Origin: Piper betle
Taxonomy: Eukaryota > Streptophyta > Magnoliopsida > Piperales > Piperaceae
DNA: 64,000 nucleotides
Reading direction: 5' to 3'
Assembly (NCBI GenBank): GCA_033002965.1
Contig: JAURVB010003594.1
Location: 1-64,000 of the forward strand
Below the pieces are notes generated by a model. It was not told the DNA's origin, made no database searches, and saw nothing but the letters and a program-made list of their open reading frames with translations. Of the stretch, positions 1 through 10,505 are shown piece after piece. Positions within the stretch are counted from its first letter, which is position 1. Every line of letters starts with the position of its first letter. Position numbers and translations under genes: made by a program.

Positions 1-360
1 AAAATAACATGAAAATGAAGTATCTATTTCCTATGTGTCTCCAAAATTTATCCTAATTTATTTTTTTTCACAATAAAAAGTTACTTTGTAAAATTTTGAC
101 ATAGACTTGTTTTGAATGAAAGTAAACATTCTTTTGACTAAATTTCTGAACAATCATACACAAGAAAATTTTTAATCTCTAGATTTTACATTCTTTCATA
201 TGATTTCAGAAAATCAAATAGACCCTTAAAGTAAAAATAATATTTAAGTTTGAGAACAAAATTAGGAAATTTTTTCAAATCGTCTTTATATTGTAGCCAC
301 ATTTAAAAGAAAATTTTCAATAATGATAATACTACCCTTAGTTTGAAGAACCATCTTTTT
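1..360. other. AT-rich spacer, nothing recognised
   Basis: Low-complexity T- and A-rich sequence without a coding-like reading frame, splice pattern or repeat structure that I can support. Confidence 0.5.
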
Positions 361-505
361 TAGATTGCGGCCGATGGCCAAAGTCAAACATGGCTGCCCC
401 AAGGCCAGGCCACTGACGGCAAAGGACCGCCGCCCCTGGCCTTTGGGCAGCCACTTCTAATTGCCCTTGGCCAAGGGCGACGGCCAAAATTGCCGGCCAA
501 CTCAC
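361..505. repeat. Short GC-rich fold-back island
   Basis: A GC-rich island in AT-rich DNA. GGCTGCCCCAAGGCCAGG at about 390 pairs with CCTGGCCTTTGGGCAGCC at about 437-454 to form a long imperfect hairpin. The flanks add further GGCC-type short palindromes (GCGGCCGATGGCC, GCCAAGGGCGACGGCC, GCCGGCC). I see no target duplication. It is probably a small MITE or fold-back remnant; the reading frame across it is incidental. Confidence 0.5.
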
Positions 506-2016
506 TAGAGAACCACCAAAACCGGTAAAAATTTATGTAGACTGCATTGACGTGTAATTTTATAATAAAAAGGTTGATGTGAGAGTCATTGTTTAAAATT
601 TTAGGCTTCATGCTATAAATTGAAGTTGATTTAGAATCAACTCCAAGCCAATTTAGAGTTATTTATAATATTTTTATTTTTAGTAAAAAATTATGTGAAA
701 TCAGTATATATTATTATTATTATTTTCTTTTAAAATATTGATTAAGCTAAAATAATATCATTTAATAACTTCTACTGCTTGAATGGAGGAGTTATTATAA
801 AATATATTAATTGGGAGTCATTTATGAAGTTTAGCAGAAAAGCTATAGACAGTAATCAAGTCAAAAACTATTTAGGATAAAAACAGTTTAAAACTATGAT
901 TAGGATAGTGATTTAATTAATTTCATTATAGCCTACTCATTTTTATGTATACCTCAAGATTACTTAGTTACCTCTATTCCAATTTACACAATATCATTCT
1001 CATCAGCAAAAGATTCTTGACAGAGCTTTACATTATGCAGCCTTAAGTTTCTATGAAATTTTTAAAAAAGTTTCTATGGAACTCATTAATTCTTGGGTAA
1101 TTGCAATTTACCAATCTTTAATTTTACAATGTAATTTTTTCTCAAAATGCCCCACAGCGTAATATACCAGCAATGGTTACCAAAATTAGGAGAAATTTTC
1201 GTACATGCACCCCAACATAGTTTCTAATAATTGAATGTCCAAATTGAACACTTCAAAAAATTTAAGTTTTCACTGCAATTCAATAAACTTTAAATACATT
1301 ACAAAACAGTGGAGAAAAAAATGAGGCGGCAAAAGTAAGGTGGCAAATAATTTTCCACGGTTTTAGGTATGAAAAAGTAAGAAAATGAGTATACGTGTGA
1401 TCCATAAGTATAGAAATAATACTTGATTCTTTCTCCACATTTTAAAAGACAAATCCTTTGTACATCAGTAACATTATTTCTACTCTTTTCCGTCTTCATT
1501 TTGATTGGTCTAAAACAATTGTCATGTTAAGCATGATCCAAGTGGCTAATTTAATCAAAGTTAAGGTGAGGATAGGGGGAAATGTTTGAGATACACTTAA
1601 CATTACTGACCTGTTAACTATGAAAGAGTGCGGGAAAAGTAAACTTAATTTCTCAAAAGGAGCTGGTGATAAAATTTATTTTTTGTAGCGTGTTATCTCA
1701 AATCCAGTGAAACTAATTAAGGGAAGATTTTGGCATCTGATATTCTTTTTTACAAAATTATTTAATATCGATAGTATAATACCCTAAATCGGCTCAACCA
1801 CAAATCAAGTTTTTGTATTTTTTTTGCAAAAATAAATAAATTTTTTAAAAAAAAAATGGATCAATTTTGACATTCCTAAGGAAATACACAATATTCTAGA
1901 TCAGTACTGTTGTACAAGTAATGGCCAATAGTATTCATGTAATAATAGTATGCTTCTGTTTCTATCCCTGCATGCACATAACTTACGTCAATATAAATTC
2001 AATGCTGTGGATACGT
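506..2016. other. AT-rich spacer with a dispersed-repeat copy
   Basis: No gene seen. Bases about 610-720 match, in inverted orientation, the AT-rich repeat also present at 34.34-34.56 kb and 52.88-53.10 kb. The rest is low-complexity AT-rich DNA lying downstream of the minus-strand C2 gene. Confidence 0.45.
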
Positions 2017-2507
2017 CTAGCCGGAGCCAATCGTCCCCACCGGAATTTGCCGTGGAGGCAGTGGCATTCCCGGCCAACCAGCCGGAGAACCACCAAAACC
2101 CACCAACTTCACAGCTAGGCTAACAATCCCAACCCTCTCCCCATCTTTGCCCCTTAGCCGGTAACTAAGGAAGTGCACCAAGTGCGCCGGTATATACCCA
2201 GCGACGACATCCGACATCGGCACTTTCACGGCTCCGATAATCCGGTCCCGCGCCCTGGACTTGCAGTGCACCTCCACGGCGAACGACGACGGCAATGCCA
2301 ACGACGGAAAGGGTAGTGCAGCGTCTCGTTCCAACGAGGGTAGCTCCCGCCGTCGTGGTCGAGGTTGGTTGACCGGACGTCGTGCATGTCGGTGGAGACG
2401 ACGGCGTAGGAGTGTTTGGAGATGCGGTGGCCAGCCAGCCGGAGGTCCTCGGCCGAGAACACGGTGATCTCTAGCTCCATCTTGCTGTGTACAGTTTCAA
2501 TCTTCAC
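2017..2507 (-). CDS. C2-domain protein, SRC2-like, with one frameshift
   Basis: Single-exon gene on the minus strand encoding one C2 domain of the plant SRC2 (soybean regulated by cold 2) type, a Ca2+/phospholipid-binding module usually found at membranes. The first frame starts at 2507 (MKIETVHSK) with a more conventional start at 2480 (MELEITVFSAEDLR). It runs through the core strands DVRSTNLDHDGG and WNETLHYPF. The domain continues in the next frame from about 2310 (FAVEVHCKSRARDRIIGAV, then VPMSDVVAGY and SYRLRGKDGERVGIVSLAVKL) to a TAG at 2017-2019. The two halves are collinear with one C2 domain, so one base appears to be missing near 2300-2315. The C-terminus is short; many SRC2 proteins carry a long Gly/Pro-rich tail, absent here. 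It is either a sequencing indel or a recent pseudogene. Confidence 0.75.
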
Positions 2508-2555
2508 CTAAACGTATGCAATTGTTGAATAAGATAATGCATATCACATATAAGA

Positions 2556-2570
2556 TATGGTGATTATATA
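2556..2570 (-). promoter_or_regulatory. Candidate TATA box of the C2 gene
   Basis: Read on the minus strand, the motif CTATATAATC lies about 50-60 bases upstream of the ATG at 2507, a plausible position for a plant TATA box. This is based on motif and position only; such motifs are frequent in AT-rich DNA. Confidence 0.3.
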
Positions 2571-4353
2571 GAGATTGATAAGGTTGAGAATGGAAGGGTT
2601 GAAAAGAGGCGGTATCTTCTTCCTACGCGGCACATTGAATATCTGCCATGGCCCATAAGCCAGTTACAAACTTACAAGCTTTTTTGTACGCTGGGTGTTG
2701 GAAAATTGCGTCGGAGTTGCAGCGAGCTCGCGTCTGATGTAAACTAAGTTGGAAAATAATATGGGAAAGAAGTTAGGATATCATATGAACCATATGTAGT
2801 TTCAATTAAGGTATGATGTTGATAAGTTGTTCTTGTGGACCAAGAAAGACTGAAAAGAATGATACCATGCATAAGCCATTACCCAGTGATTGTCATGTAT
2901 TGGGTACACCGCGTAGGGCAGGGTTGGGTGTTTGAAGTTTCGAGTTGGACCAAAATGTGTAAAGTATTTGTGATTAAATTTAATCAATTTATGAGATGTG
3001 TACAAACTAAGTTTTGCATAACTGAATATCCAATTGAGCTACCCATAAAAATCATAAGCTAATAACGTTAGTCACTGAAGAGTCTGATGGGTTGTCGTGA
3101 AATTATACAAAAGAAATATAAAATCTAAAGATAAAATTTTTATTGTGTTTGGTTGTTTAGAAATTTATCCAAAAAAATATTATTTTTAGTCAAAATAGGC
3201 ATTTGTAAAAAATTATGAATTAACTTTTTTTATAAAAAAATAAAAAATGAGAGAAATTTTGAGAAATATACGTGAGAAAGAGATATTTTATTTTTATCTT
3301 AATTTTCTATTATTCAAACATGTAAAAAAAATCTTTAAAATTATCATGTCATTTAATTTAATTTAATTTTTATTTATATTATTTTCATGACAACAAAACA
3401 ACTCGAAAAAGGAATGATTAGAGATAGATTTGATATGAAATAAATTAAATAAATTCTTAATTTGACCTTGCCTGACTCCCTAATTGAAAGATTTTTACCA
3501 TGGACGACCAACTTTTTGACCAACACCATTCTTGAATCCATGTAAACCAGTAATCAAACCCGACCCAAAAAATATTGATTTAAATTAAGAGTTCAGTTTT
3601 ATATACCGGTATCAAATTATATAAACAATATCATCACGTAAAGTTAACCATTTAAAATTTTCATATTTCTTACGTTACTCTCACGTCAAAAAAATGGACT
3701 TTAAGGATTTATTAATTTTTAACTCACAGTTGGTGATAAGATAAAAATAAATAAAAATACCAAAAGAAATATTTTTTACCCAAAAAAGATCATTACATTA
3801 TAAAATTGATGAAATTATATTGCAAGCTGCAGCTGCGCGACGGCATAACCCATGCTTCCGTCGTTCGGTTCGGATCCATGAAGAGGGCTGCCACTTTGAA
3901 ATTCTTCCTCGAAGATCCGATGAACTTCGAGAATTTGTCCGTCGTCTTTAACAGGTTCGCTTTTTGACACTCTGTTTTCTTTGGATTTTTTCTTTCAAAA
4001 AAGAAATCATTATTTGTTTGTTTAGAAAGATGGAGCCGAAAGTTTCAATCTTTCCCCCCCTTATGTCAGTGTTGGAATCTTCCACGAAATTGATTGTGGG
4101 ATGGTGAAATATGTTCTAATTTTTTACCAGTCTTACATTATCTTTTAGATAGAATATCTAGAAATTGAAGACAACTAAAGACCTTGACACCGATTCATGT
4201 TATCTTTTGAGCAGGTTAAATATTTTTCTGTACTTGTACTTATAATACTTTGTCTAAAGTTGCTGATGCCTCTAGTTTTAAGCAGAAGATGGGCAAAGGA
4301 GAAGCTTTTGACTGTATTTCATTTTTATGACTTATTCTAATTTTGTTTTCTAG
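2571..4353. other. Spacer; isolated exon-like GC patch at 3878-3954
   Basis: Mostly AT-rich DNA. From 3878 an ATG opens 25 codons (beginning [20 protein letters not shown]) and meets a possible donor at 3955 (AACAG|GTTCGC). I do not recognise the peptide and no following exon joins it convincingly. It may be the first exon of a dead gene or a captured fragment. It does not match the SF3A2 remnant that follows at 4354. Confidence 0.3.
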
Positions 4354-4792
4354 AGGATCCAGCGATTTGATAAAAGATTTTAGCACCTTTTATTTTCAGC
4401 AGATCCATATGAAATTATTGCCTTCAAGGTATCATGCTTGTCCTAGCTGAATAGCTTTGTGCATGTCGAGTGTAATCTTGTATGATTTTCTGTATTCTCT
4501 TTTTTCGGTTCCCAACACAAAAATTGACAAATCCAGTCCCATGTTTTTTTCTCATTGGGACCTGTTTCAAAAATGTTTACGGTATTGCTCAATCCTTAAT
4601 TTTTTCTTTACTAGAATCAGTATTTTGGAGGAAGATGATGATGTTCTGTTCAATTTTTTTGTAGTTACAATTGTATTTCAAAATCAAGTCCCCAGAGCCT
4701 ACAAAATCTCCAGCATTACTCCCTCACAAACGGCAAATGGAAGTGCACCTACGGGCCTTCCTTCTAGAGTAATTGTTGGACCCATAAGATGA
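4354..4792 (+). pseudogene. SF3A2: SF3A2 (SAP62) splicing-factor pseudogene fragment
   Basis: Three collinear exon remnants match the C-terminal half of splicing factor 3A subunit 2, a U2 snRNP component. Exon at 4354-4428 reads RIQRFDKRF, a TAG stop at 4381-4383 where the family has a Tyr/Phe-Gln pair, then HLLFSADPYEIIAFK. Exon at 4508-4581 reads VPNTKIDKSSPMFFSHWD and then diverges; its acceptor dinucleotide is CG instead of AG. Exon from 4665 reads LQLYFKIKSPEPTK and then shifts frame into TANGSAPTGLPSR, the start of the family's Pro-rich tail. The zinc-finger N-terminus is absent. Introns are retained, so this is a truncated DNA-level duplicate and not a retrocopy. The stop, lost acceptor and frameshift together make it non-functional. 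Confidence 0.8.
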
Positions 4793-5207
4793 AGATCAAT
4801 CCAAGATATTAATGGCTCTTTGTAACCATTGATTGTGTTTAGCATTCAGTAAGCAATATTTTGTCTATGTTTTATATCAATATCATTTTTTTGGGTTTTA
4901 ATCCGTGATTTTTACAAACTTCTTTATAATTTTGAATCTTAGAGCTACTAGCATTTTATGAAGCAAAACATTCCTAAACCTACCAATACATTCATTCAAT
5001 ATTTTAAGTCCTTGAATAATTAATTTAATAATATGTGTATTATATCTAAAATGAAATATCTTAGGAAATTGTAACTTAACACGAATCAAAATAGTTTCAA
5101 TCATTTTATCATTTGAAACATTATCTAATGTTATACTTAAAATTCAATCATGAATTTGTAAACCTTACAAAACTTCTAAATATATAGTAGTCATGTTAAC
5201 AATGGAA

Positions 5208-5211
<4 letters not shown>

Positions 5212-5260
<49 letters not shown>
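5212..5260. repeat. (TA)n microsatellite
   Basis: About 24 uninterrupted TA units followed by a short CT run. It lies just left of the GC-rich patch and palindrome-armed element that follow. Confidence 0.95.
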
Positions 5261-5264
<4 letters not shown>

Positions 5265-5570
5265 CTCTGTTCAAGGAGGTCGGGCTGGCCAATGGCGGCG
5301 AGCTTGTCAGTGCGAGGGAGAAGGCGGAGAGGTGGCGGTGGAAGGAAAGATAGGGGACGGCGCGGGTGAAGGCAGCGGCGATGGCGTCGGCGTTGGAGGA
5401 GGAGTAGATGAAGGACTTGACGGCATGGACAGTGGGGAGGGGTGCGGTGTCGGCATTGGCAGTGGTGGTGATGAGGCAGCAGAGGTTTAGACTAGAGCGG
5501 CAACGGGGAAGATGTGACTTAGGGTTTTTTTGAAAAATAGATTTAGGTCTGTCGATATAATCGGACATCC
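5261..5570 (-). other. GC-rich coding-like fragment, unidentified
   Basis: On the minus strand this patch stays open for about 100 codons with a GC-rich third position (for example VHAVKSFIYSSSNADAIAAA and VPYLSFHRHLSAFSLALTSS), then runs into the (TA)n tract without a proper end. It has the texture of a captured gene fragment. I cannot name the source family. No start, splice or termination signal is convincing. Confidence 0.35.
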
Positions 5571-5579
5571 CGGATTAGA

Positions 5580-6452
5580 GGTGACTATAGGAAATTTTTC
5601 CTACAGTCACCCCAAGGCTATGCCACCCTTGAGAGGCGCTGAGGTGTGCCTGGACAGAAAATTTTTCTGCCCCAAAGCTTCATCTGGGCCGTCTAATTAC
5701 AAGGACGGCCCAAATGTATTGTTTTAATAAAAAAAAATTCATACCTCCCCCCAACAACTAGTTGTCCACTAGCCAAATCCAACCGCGAGGTTGCCATACA
5801 TGGCCAGTTGAGCTCGGATCGGTCTGCACAGCCACAGATCTGGTCGTGCTGCCTTATGTGGTTGGGAGGCTAGATCTAGCCGCCATTGGCCAGGTCCCAC
5901 CCACGGTTGACCAGGTCCCTCAGCCAAATCTAGCCCATGACGATCCCAATGCAGCCAAGCCGCCTCACACCCTCATGGCTCTTTACACTTCCGCCACCTC
6001 CACACTGACCAACCCCACGCGCCATTTTTTTGTAGCTATGCAGCCGGATCTGGTCGCTATGGGCTAGACTGGCCTTCCTCTGACCAAATCTAGTTGGGGG
6101 AAAGCTAGATCTAGCTTGCGGCAGCTGGACCTAGCCAACGACAGCCAGATTCAGCCGCACAACAGAAAAAAAACCAAAATTTATGTGGCCGCGCAGCTTG
6201 ATCCGGGTGTAGCCAGCCATGTCTGGCTGCCCGCGGCTTGGATCCTTCCACAGCTACGACGGGATGGCAGGGTTGAGGGGAAACGGGGAAGAGGGGCGGT
6301 CTGGGGTGGGCCAGCGGTTGCTGACGTTGAGAGGTTTAGTTTTTTTTAATAAAAAATAATAATAGATTTGGCTGTCCTTGTAATTAGATGCCCATATCAA
6401 GCGTTGGGGCAGAAAAAATTTTTTTCCCTAGGCTGAGAAAAACTTTACCATA
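5580..6452. mobile_element. Non-autonomous DNA transposon with nested palindromic ends
   Basis: The left arm (5649-5715) and right arm (6365-6430) are inverted copies. Left reads TTTTTCTGCCCCAAAGCTT then GTCTAATTACAAGGACGGCC. The reverse complement of the right reads TTTTTCTGCCCCAACGCTT then ATCTAATTACAAGGACAGCC. The left arm is itself palindromic (GGGCCGTC...GACGGCCC). An A-rich and a T-rich stretch lie just inside the arms. The interior (5760-6330) is GC-richer and repeats AGATCTAGC- and CCAAATCTAGC-like words. The outermost ends are diverged, and target duplications cannot be read because the right flank is a (TA)n-like tract. No transposase. Probably a Mutator-like or MITE-type element. 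Confidence 0.6.
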
Positions 6453-7325
6453 TATATACATATATATATGTATATATATATATACATATATATATACAAT
6501 AATCAACAATAACTAACAAATTATAAACATAATTATACCACACAGTATAATATAAACATTATACCCTTTCAGAGGGAGATTTATCAAAAGATAAAATTTA
6601 TATCCTTGACAGGAGCACTTATATCCTTTTTGGGAGGAATAAAACGATTTTTTATCATTACATATCAATATATAAATGAATAAGTAAAGAAATCATACCA
6701 AAAATTTACTTCTTTACTGTTGGTAATTTCTTACAAAGTTCACTCTTGGTAAATACACTCAGTACAATACTCTTAGTATACATTCAGTACATACACATAC
6801 AGGTATATAGATACAAGTATGTATATACTTTACAAATTCCTCAGTATCTGAACTAAATACGTACAAACCAATAAACAGACACTGTGCAAATCAAACTATT
6901 TTTTTCTCAACAGATAGATCAGACTTTCACACGACTAGAAAATCAACCTGGGAAGGTTTTAGACATGAAAGAGAATTGCACAAACTCAAACAGATAAACG
7001 GACGATAACTAACATAAGGATGAACATGAAAAGACTTAAAGAAAACTGAAAAGAAGTTTGAAGAAGACTGAAGATGATACTTATAAAGAAGAATCCTTAT
7101 AATAACTTAAAGGTAAGCTATTATAAAGAAACTCAGACAATGAAAACTAAAAGAGTTTATAAACAAACTAAAACTCAAAAGCAGACACATACTTGAAGGC
7201 TAAAAGCAAACTTGAGAAAACTTACAATACTATTTGAGAGTGTAAACTGAAAGATCGGAAGTTGAAGAGATGAAGAGATGAAGATATCCTCCCCTGAGAG
7301 AGAAGTGATCTATTTATAAACTTAG
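6453..7325. other. TA/TATG-rich tract and AT-rich spacer
   Basis: An imperfect (TATA/TATG)n tract at 6451-6497 is followed by AT-rich and then purine-rich (GAAGA, AAAC) sequence reaching the CYP72A exon remnant. A CTATTTATAAAC motif lies at about 7308. No gene seen. Confidence 0.45.
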
Positions 7326-9660
7326 AAATGATAAGAGAAGTATTCACCAATAAACTTGGGCACCTGGAGCAATGGTGGAACCCCGTTACGAAAACTTTGG
7401 CATCAGGGCTGGTGAGCTACAGTGGGGAGAAGTGGTCCAAGCACAGAAGGATCTTAAACCCGGCCTTTCATTCTGAAAAGCTCCAGGTAGCCTTGTTTCC
7501 CCCCTTTCTAATTTTTAGTGGATTAATCCAAATTTAACCAACTTTTTATGAAAAAAATTCATTTTTTTCCAATTTTTTTTTTAAATTGTTTTCTATTAGT
7601 TCTATAATCCCTGTTAGTAATTCAGGACTCATAAATATTATAAAAAGGTTTACATTTCCCTATTTGTTGTCAAAGTCAAGAACTTATAATTAGTCTATAA
7701 TTAAGGTCGGTGATGTTTCTTATGAAAAGATAAAAAAGTAAAATATTTTTCTCTTCGGTTAGCCTAAAAGAAATGTCAAATAACATAAAAATTTTAAATG
7801 GCAAACTTAACTAAAATGAGTATATACAATATATTCTTTAAAAAATTAATATTTTTACAATATATTGTGTTCAAATCAGTTATGATTACCTTCAATTAGA
7901 AAAAAATTACTTATAAGAAACATGGTTGGGCCACATGAGGCAATCATGATTATTTTATATTCTCACTTCAATGCAACCATACTTATTTGAATATAAAATA
8001 ATTAATTTTAAAAAAATTATATAAAATATATTAAATATAAATGCTTTTAATATGGTTGATTATTTTAAAATTTTGACGTCATTTATATTATTTTTGTACC
8101 AAACCCTAAAGAAAATATAAGGTGATAAGAAGTCTCCCATCAAAAAAATGACCATGCTCACAAAATATTAGGGAAAACATTAATCAAAATATTACGTGAG
8201 AATGATTGTAAAGTTGTTATTATTCGTATGTATTAGGTCAATGTAACTGCGTCTTGGACAAGCATTTGTACATGTTAAATTAGGGTTTGTTTGAGGAAAA
8301 AAACAAAAACAAAACCTAATTTGTTTGGATTGATAGATTTTGAGAGAAAAGAAAAGAAAATTGCACTTTTTGAAGATTAGAGTATTTATATTGAAAAAAA
8401 TGGTTGAGATAAAAAATATATTTTCATGAGACTGACCATAAGAAATGAAAAGAAAATTCATGAAAAGAAAACGGGCTCTCATTTTCCTTTTCTTTTTCAA
8501 TCTAAATACACGTGAGAAATGATTCTTCTTTTTCTTCTTAAAACCTTTTTTTTCTTTCTCTTATAATTCATCAAACCGATCTAACCTAAAGAAATAAACA
8601 AAGGAAAACAACCTTATACTTGATTTACTTCGTACAAAAGACACTCTTTTTAACAGATTTTTCTATGATTTTACTGTTGTTGCTGTTGAATTGCAGAAGA
8701 TGTTGCCTGCATTTTGAACAAGTTGTAAAGAATTGGTGGGGAAATGGGAGGAGAAAGTACATGCTGTGAAGTGGATGTGTGGCTGGAGCTTCAAACTATG
8801 AAAGACATAATTCAAAGAAGGGAGAAGGCAATCAAACCAGGAAAAACACCATCAGATGATTTATTGGGATTGGTCATAGAGTCCAACAAAAAATACTCAG
8901 AGGAGCATGAGAATGCCTTGACCATGGATGACATTATAGAAGAATGCAAGCTGTTCTACTTTGCTGGGCAGGAAACAACATCCATCTTATTGACACGGAC
9001 TATGGTCACACTGGGTATGCACCCAGAGTGGCAATCTCGTGCAAGGGAAGAAGTGCTGCAAATCTTTGGCAAAAACAAGCCAAACTTTGATGGATTAACC
9101 CGCCTAAAAATTGTAAGTATTCCTACTTCAGAATTCGAACTAAGCCATTGTGAATTCGCAATTGCAATATGTGGTGGATGATATTATCTTATTCTTCAAA
9201 TTGTTCTTCATTTTATGCCACAGATACCGATGATTTTGCACGAAGTGCTTCGACTGTATCCGCCGGAAATCACCATGACTAGAGCTGTAAGGTAAGAAAT
9301 AAAGATAGGAGATATTACCTTCCCAGCTGGGGTAGACCTTATGTTACCTGTACTTCTTGTTCACCATGATCATGAGCTGTGGGGTGAGGATGCAGAGCAA
9401 TTCAATCCGGAAAGATTTGAAGGAGGGGCCTCACAAAGGCACCCAAAAACTCTGCAATATTCTTCCCATTTGGTGGCGGCCATAGACTCTGCATTGGGTA
9501 CAACTTCGCCCTGCTTGAAACTAAGCTCGCCTTGTCTCTGATACTGCAACGATTTTGGTAAGAGCTCTCCCCTTCATATGCCCACGCTCCATACACTGTG
9601 TTGACTCTCCAACCGCAGTATGGTACTCAGATTATCCTGCATAAACTTGAAGAGAACTAA
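7326..9660 (+). pseudogene. CYP72A-type cytochrome P450 pseudogene
   Basis: Remnant of a plant CYP72 clan P450 (ER-anchored, haem-thiolate monooxygenase). Exon 7326-7486 reads MIREVFTNKLGH ... GLVSYSGEKWSKHRRILNPA FHSEKLQ. The exon at 8697 has TTGCCTGCATTT then an in-frame TGA (8715-8717), then shifts frame to CEVDVWLELQ. It then jumps straight to KDIIQRREKAIKPG, so roughly 80 residues are deleted. The I-helix motif is intact (FYFAGQETTS, 8955-8985). The K-helix exon reads ILHEVLRLYPPE (EVLR = ExxR), followed by TAA at 9293-9295. PERF is present, then another shift near 9455. The haem loop reads [13 protein letters not shown], with the usual W and P changed to G and H. TAA follows at 9559-9561 and the tail ends at 9660. 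The membrane-anchor exon is missing. Not functional. Confidence 0.9.
8280..8600. mobile_element. Possible MITE inside the CYP72A pseudogene intron
   Basis: TTTGTTTGGATTGATAGATT followed by a GAGAAAAGAAAAG stretch near 8320-8360 pairs loosely with CTTTCTCTTATAATTCATCA and AACCGATCT near 8560-8583. It looks like a degraded inverted-repeat element. The arms are imperfect and no target duplication was found. Confidence 0.3.
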
Positions 9661-9736
9661 AATGCAAGTGCCCTGTACTGTCCGCTATATGTATATTATG
9701 TATATTAAGTGTTACAACCGCCAACATATACATTGC

Positions 9737-10045
9737 AAAGTGTTGGGAGATGCATCGATAAACATATGTTAACCAACAAAAATGAGACCTCTTTCCGCAC
9801 GAGGTTTTGTACAAGAGAATTTATAGATACCTGTATCAAATGTACCTTCCTTATCTTCAGAATAGGCTAGACAATAAGTCTTGTAAGTGTTGGGAGATGT
9901 ATCAATAAATTGGGAACCAAACATATGTTAGCCAACAAAATAAGACCTTTTTTTCTACAAAAGGTTTTTGTATAAAAGAATTTAAACATACTTGTATTTT
10001 ATGTACATTCCCTGTCTTCGGAATAGGCTAGACAAGAACTCTTTT
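9737..10045. repeat. Diverged tandem duplication, ~150 bp unit, two copies
   Basis: Copy 1 begins AGTGTTGGGAGATGCATC at about 9738 and copy 2 begins AGTGTTGGGAGATGTATC at about 9888. Both continue through CATATGTTA(A/G)CCAACAAAA, AAGACCT, a GAATTTA block and CTTC(A/G)GAATAGGCTAGACAA. It lies just 3' of the CYP72A pseudogene and may derive from its 3' region. Confidence 0.75.
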
Positions 10046-10079
10046 TGTGGGTAATATTGACCCTTCACTGAATTCTACA

Positions 10080-10505
10080 AATCACACCAACAAATCTGCA
10101 AACGAAGAAGAAGGTATGAACATACAAATCCACAATTCACATCAACAAATCAACAAATGCTCACACTAACGAATCTGCAAACAAGAAGCTATGAATGTAC
10201 AAATCTAGGAATCACAGCAAACACACGAAATGAACAAACCCACAAATAAACTACAAATTATACCAAAAAATCTGCGAATAAATCAATGAAGAAGGTATGA
10301 ACGTTCAAATCTACATTTCACACCAACGAGTCTACAAACCACATCAACAAATCTGCAAACAAGAAGAAGAAGAAGAGGGTACACATGGACGTACAAATCT
10401 AGAAATCACACCAAAAATCTATGAACTTGCCTACAAATCTACCAATTATACCAACAAATCTGCAAACAACAAGAAGTAATAAGCGTACAAATCTAGAAGA
10501 AGTTT
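10080..10505. repeat. Degenerate ACAAATCTGCAAAC minisatellite
   Basis: Words such as ACAAATCTGCAAACAAGAAG, GTACAAATCTAGAAATCACA and CACACCAACAAATC recur about eight times with irregular spacing of roughly 50-70 bases. The short open frame across it is composition-driven and is not called as a gene. Confidence 0.7.

Noticed and set aside
6510..7325. Purine-rich leader-like stretch with a TATA motif, considered as a pararetroviral or LTR promoter
   Set aside because: No reading frame, primer-binding site or terminal repeat supports a viral or retroelement origin.
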